From NCBI RefSeq assembly GCF_001544495.1, contig NZ_FCNZ02000001.1:62001-126000 (forward strand): a stretch of DNA of 64,000 nt, read 5' to 3'. How positions within the stretch are numbered: the stretch's first letter is position 1; each line of letters begins with the position of its first letter. Positions 63,278-64,000 of the stretch are shown piece by piece. Position numbers and translations under genes: made by a program. Below the pieces are notes generated by a model. The model made no database searches. It was not told the origin of the DNA and was given only the letters and a program-made list of their open reading frames with translations. The DNA is from Caballeronia telluris (GTDB lineage Bacteria > Pseudomonadota > Gammaproteobacteria > Burkholderiales > Burkholderiaceae).

Positions 63278-64000
63278 GACGCGGGCTCATGCTGTTGCGC
63301 TGGCCGGCGGCCTTCGCGCTCGTCGCCGCGATCGCGCTTCACGACGGCATCGCGGATGCGTGGCGCCTCGTCGAGCGAGCCGGCCCGCTCTTGCTGTGGC
63401 TCGTGCCGCTGCATGCGTTGCCACTCCTGCTCGACGCTCGCGCGTGGCATCTGCTGCTGCAGCGTCGTATCGCGCTGACGGTGCTGTGGCTCATCGCCGC
63501 CGTGCGCGAGGCAGTGAGCCGACTGTTGCCGGTCTTCGGCATCGGCGGCGAACTCGCGGGCATCCGGCTCGCGAGCCGCTTCATGCAGGACCCGTATCGC
63601 GTGAGCCGTGTCAGCGCGTCGGTGGTCGTCGAAGTGCTCGTGACGATCGCCGTGCAGTACGCGTTCGCGATGCTCGGGCTCGCGCTGCTCTATGCGGGCA
63701 GCACGAACGCGCAGGTCGGGCGGGCGGTCGGCGTGGCGCTCGCCGTCTCGCTGCCGCTGCCCTTCGTGCTGTTCGCGCTGCTGCGGCGCGGCGGCCTCTT
63801 TCACGGGCTCGCGCGCATCGCCACGCGTCTGCTGCCGGCACGCGACGCATCGTCGTCCGGCATCGACGGCCGCCAGCTAGATGCCGATATCCGCGTGCTG
63901 CTCGGCAAGCCGCGGCTGCTCGCCGCCGCGTTTGCATGGCAGTTCGCCGGCTATCTGCTCGGGTCCGCGGAGATCTATCTGGCGCTCGCGCTGCTCGGGC
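63274..64000 (+). CDS. hpnL: Hopanoid-associated membrane protein HpnL, C-terminus beyond right edge
   Basis: 242 codons visible from ATG 63274; the frame is open at the edge. At least five hydrophobic segments and the LPVFGIGGELAGIRLASRF stretch typical of the LPG synthase/UPF0104 membrane family to which HpnL belongs. Proposed to move or localise hopanoids between membranes. Overlaps hpnK by ATGA, so it belongs to the same operon. Confidence 0.88.
   Translation, partial: MRRGLMLLRWPAAFALVAAIALHDGIADAWRLVERAGPLLLWLVPLHALPLLLDARAWHLLLQRRIALTVLWLIAAVREAVSRLLPVFGIGGELAGIRLASRFMQDPYRVSRVSASVVVEVLVTIAVQYAFAMLGLALLYAGSTNAQVGRAVGVALAVSLPLPFVLFALLRRGGLFHGLARIATRLLPARDASSSGIDGRQLDADIRVLLGKPRLLAAAFAWQFAGYLLGSAEIYLALALLG

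Noticed and set aside
1..64000. CRISPR array, prophage, integrase, transposase, tRNA or rRNA genes
   Set aside because: No regular repeat-spacer pattern, no phage or transposase proteins and no cloverleaf-like sequence were seen on either strand.

Overview
The window is about 65% GC chromosomal DNA whose gene content points to a Burkholderiaceae beta-proteobacterium of the Burkholderia/Paraburkholderia/Caballeronia group: hopanoid genes (shc, hpnD, hpnE, hpnI-hpnL), class I PHA synthase with a phasin, a 3-hydroxybutyrate gene pair, many MFS carriers, a DUF4148 protein and several sigma-54 type promoters. The genus is inferred; no rRNA, tRNA, CRISPR array, integrase or insertion sequence was seen.

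Left part (1-31.9 kb). A minus-strand hopanoid core operon hpnD-hpnE-shc (shc cut by the left edge) is followed by a response regulator/CheC-like/PAS-GGDEF operon with overlapping genes. A 900 bp AT-rich gap leads to a hybrid histidine kinase and a repeat-containing stress protein behind a sigma-54 promoter. Small envelope genes follow: FMN reductase, DUF4148, AEC carrier, lipocalin, H-NS-like protein, beta-lactamase-fold esterase and a lipoprotein. A sigma-54 activator is divergent from a GntP-like permease and 3-hydroxybutyrate dehydrogenase, with a perfect-spacing -24/-12 element and repeated upstream sites. Then come an Aer-like receptor, an AI-2E family membrane protein with a long extra C-terminal region, a second hybrid kinase, a GST, a three-module oxidoreductase and a LysR regulator.

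Middle part (32-51 kb). zwf is followed by a minus-strand beta-hydroxy/beta-keto acid operon (BKACE, MFS carrier, two SDRs) with a divergent AraC regulator. After it lie a double-retropepsin protein, a FUSC exporter, a DedA-like protein and an orphan fucosyltransferase-like gene. A GntR-controlled island has two carriers and a lactonase-like amidohydrolase, with two inverted copies of a near-identical 16 bp operator. A second amidohydrolase is coupled to phaC, behind a phasin gene.

Right part (50.5-64 kb), the most interesting. An OmpR-type regulator/kinase pair is divergent from a TolC-MFP-RND efflux operon, and a 118 aa membrane protein, a candidate short RNA and the hopanoid head-group operon hpnI-hpnJ-hpnK-hpnL (cut by the right edge) follow. 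Four places in this stretch carry CTTAAG-like hexamers with exact 11 bp spacing, the pattern of PmrA/BasR/QseB boxes. The sequence therefore suggests one envelope-stress regulon that joins drug efflux, an unknown small membrane protein, a possible small RNA and remodelling of hopanoid head groups.
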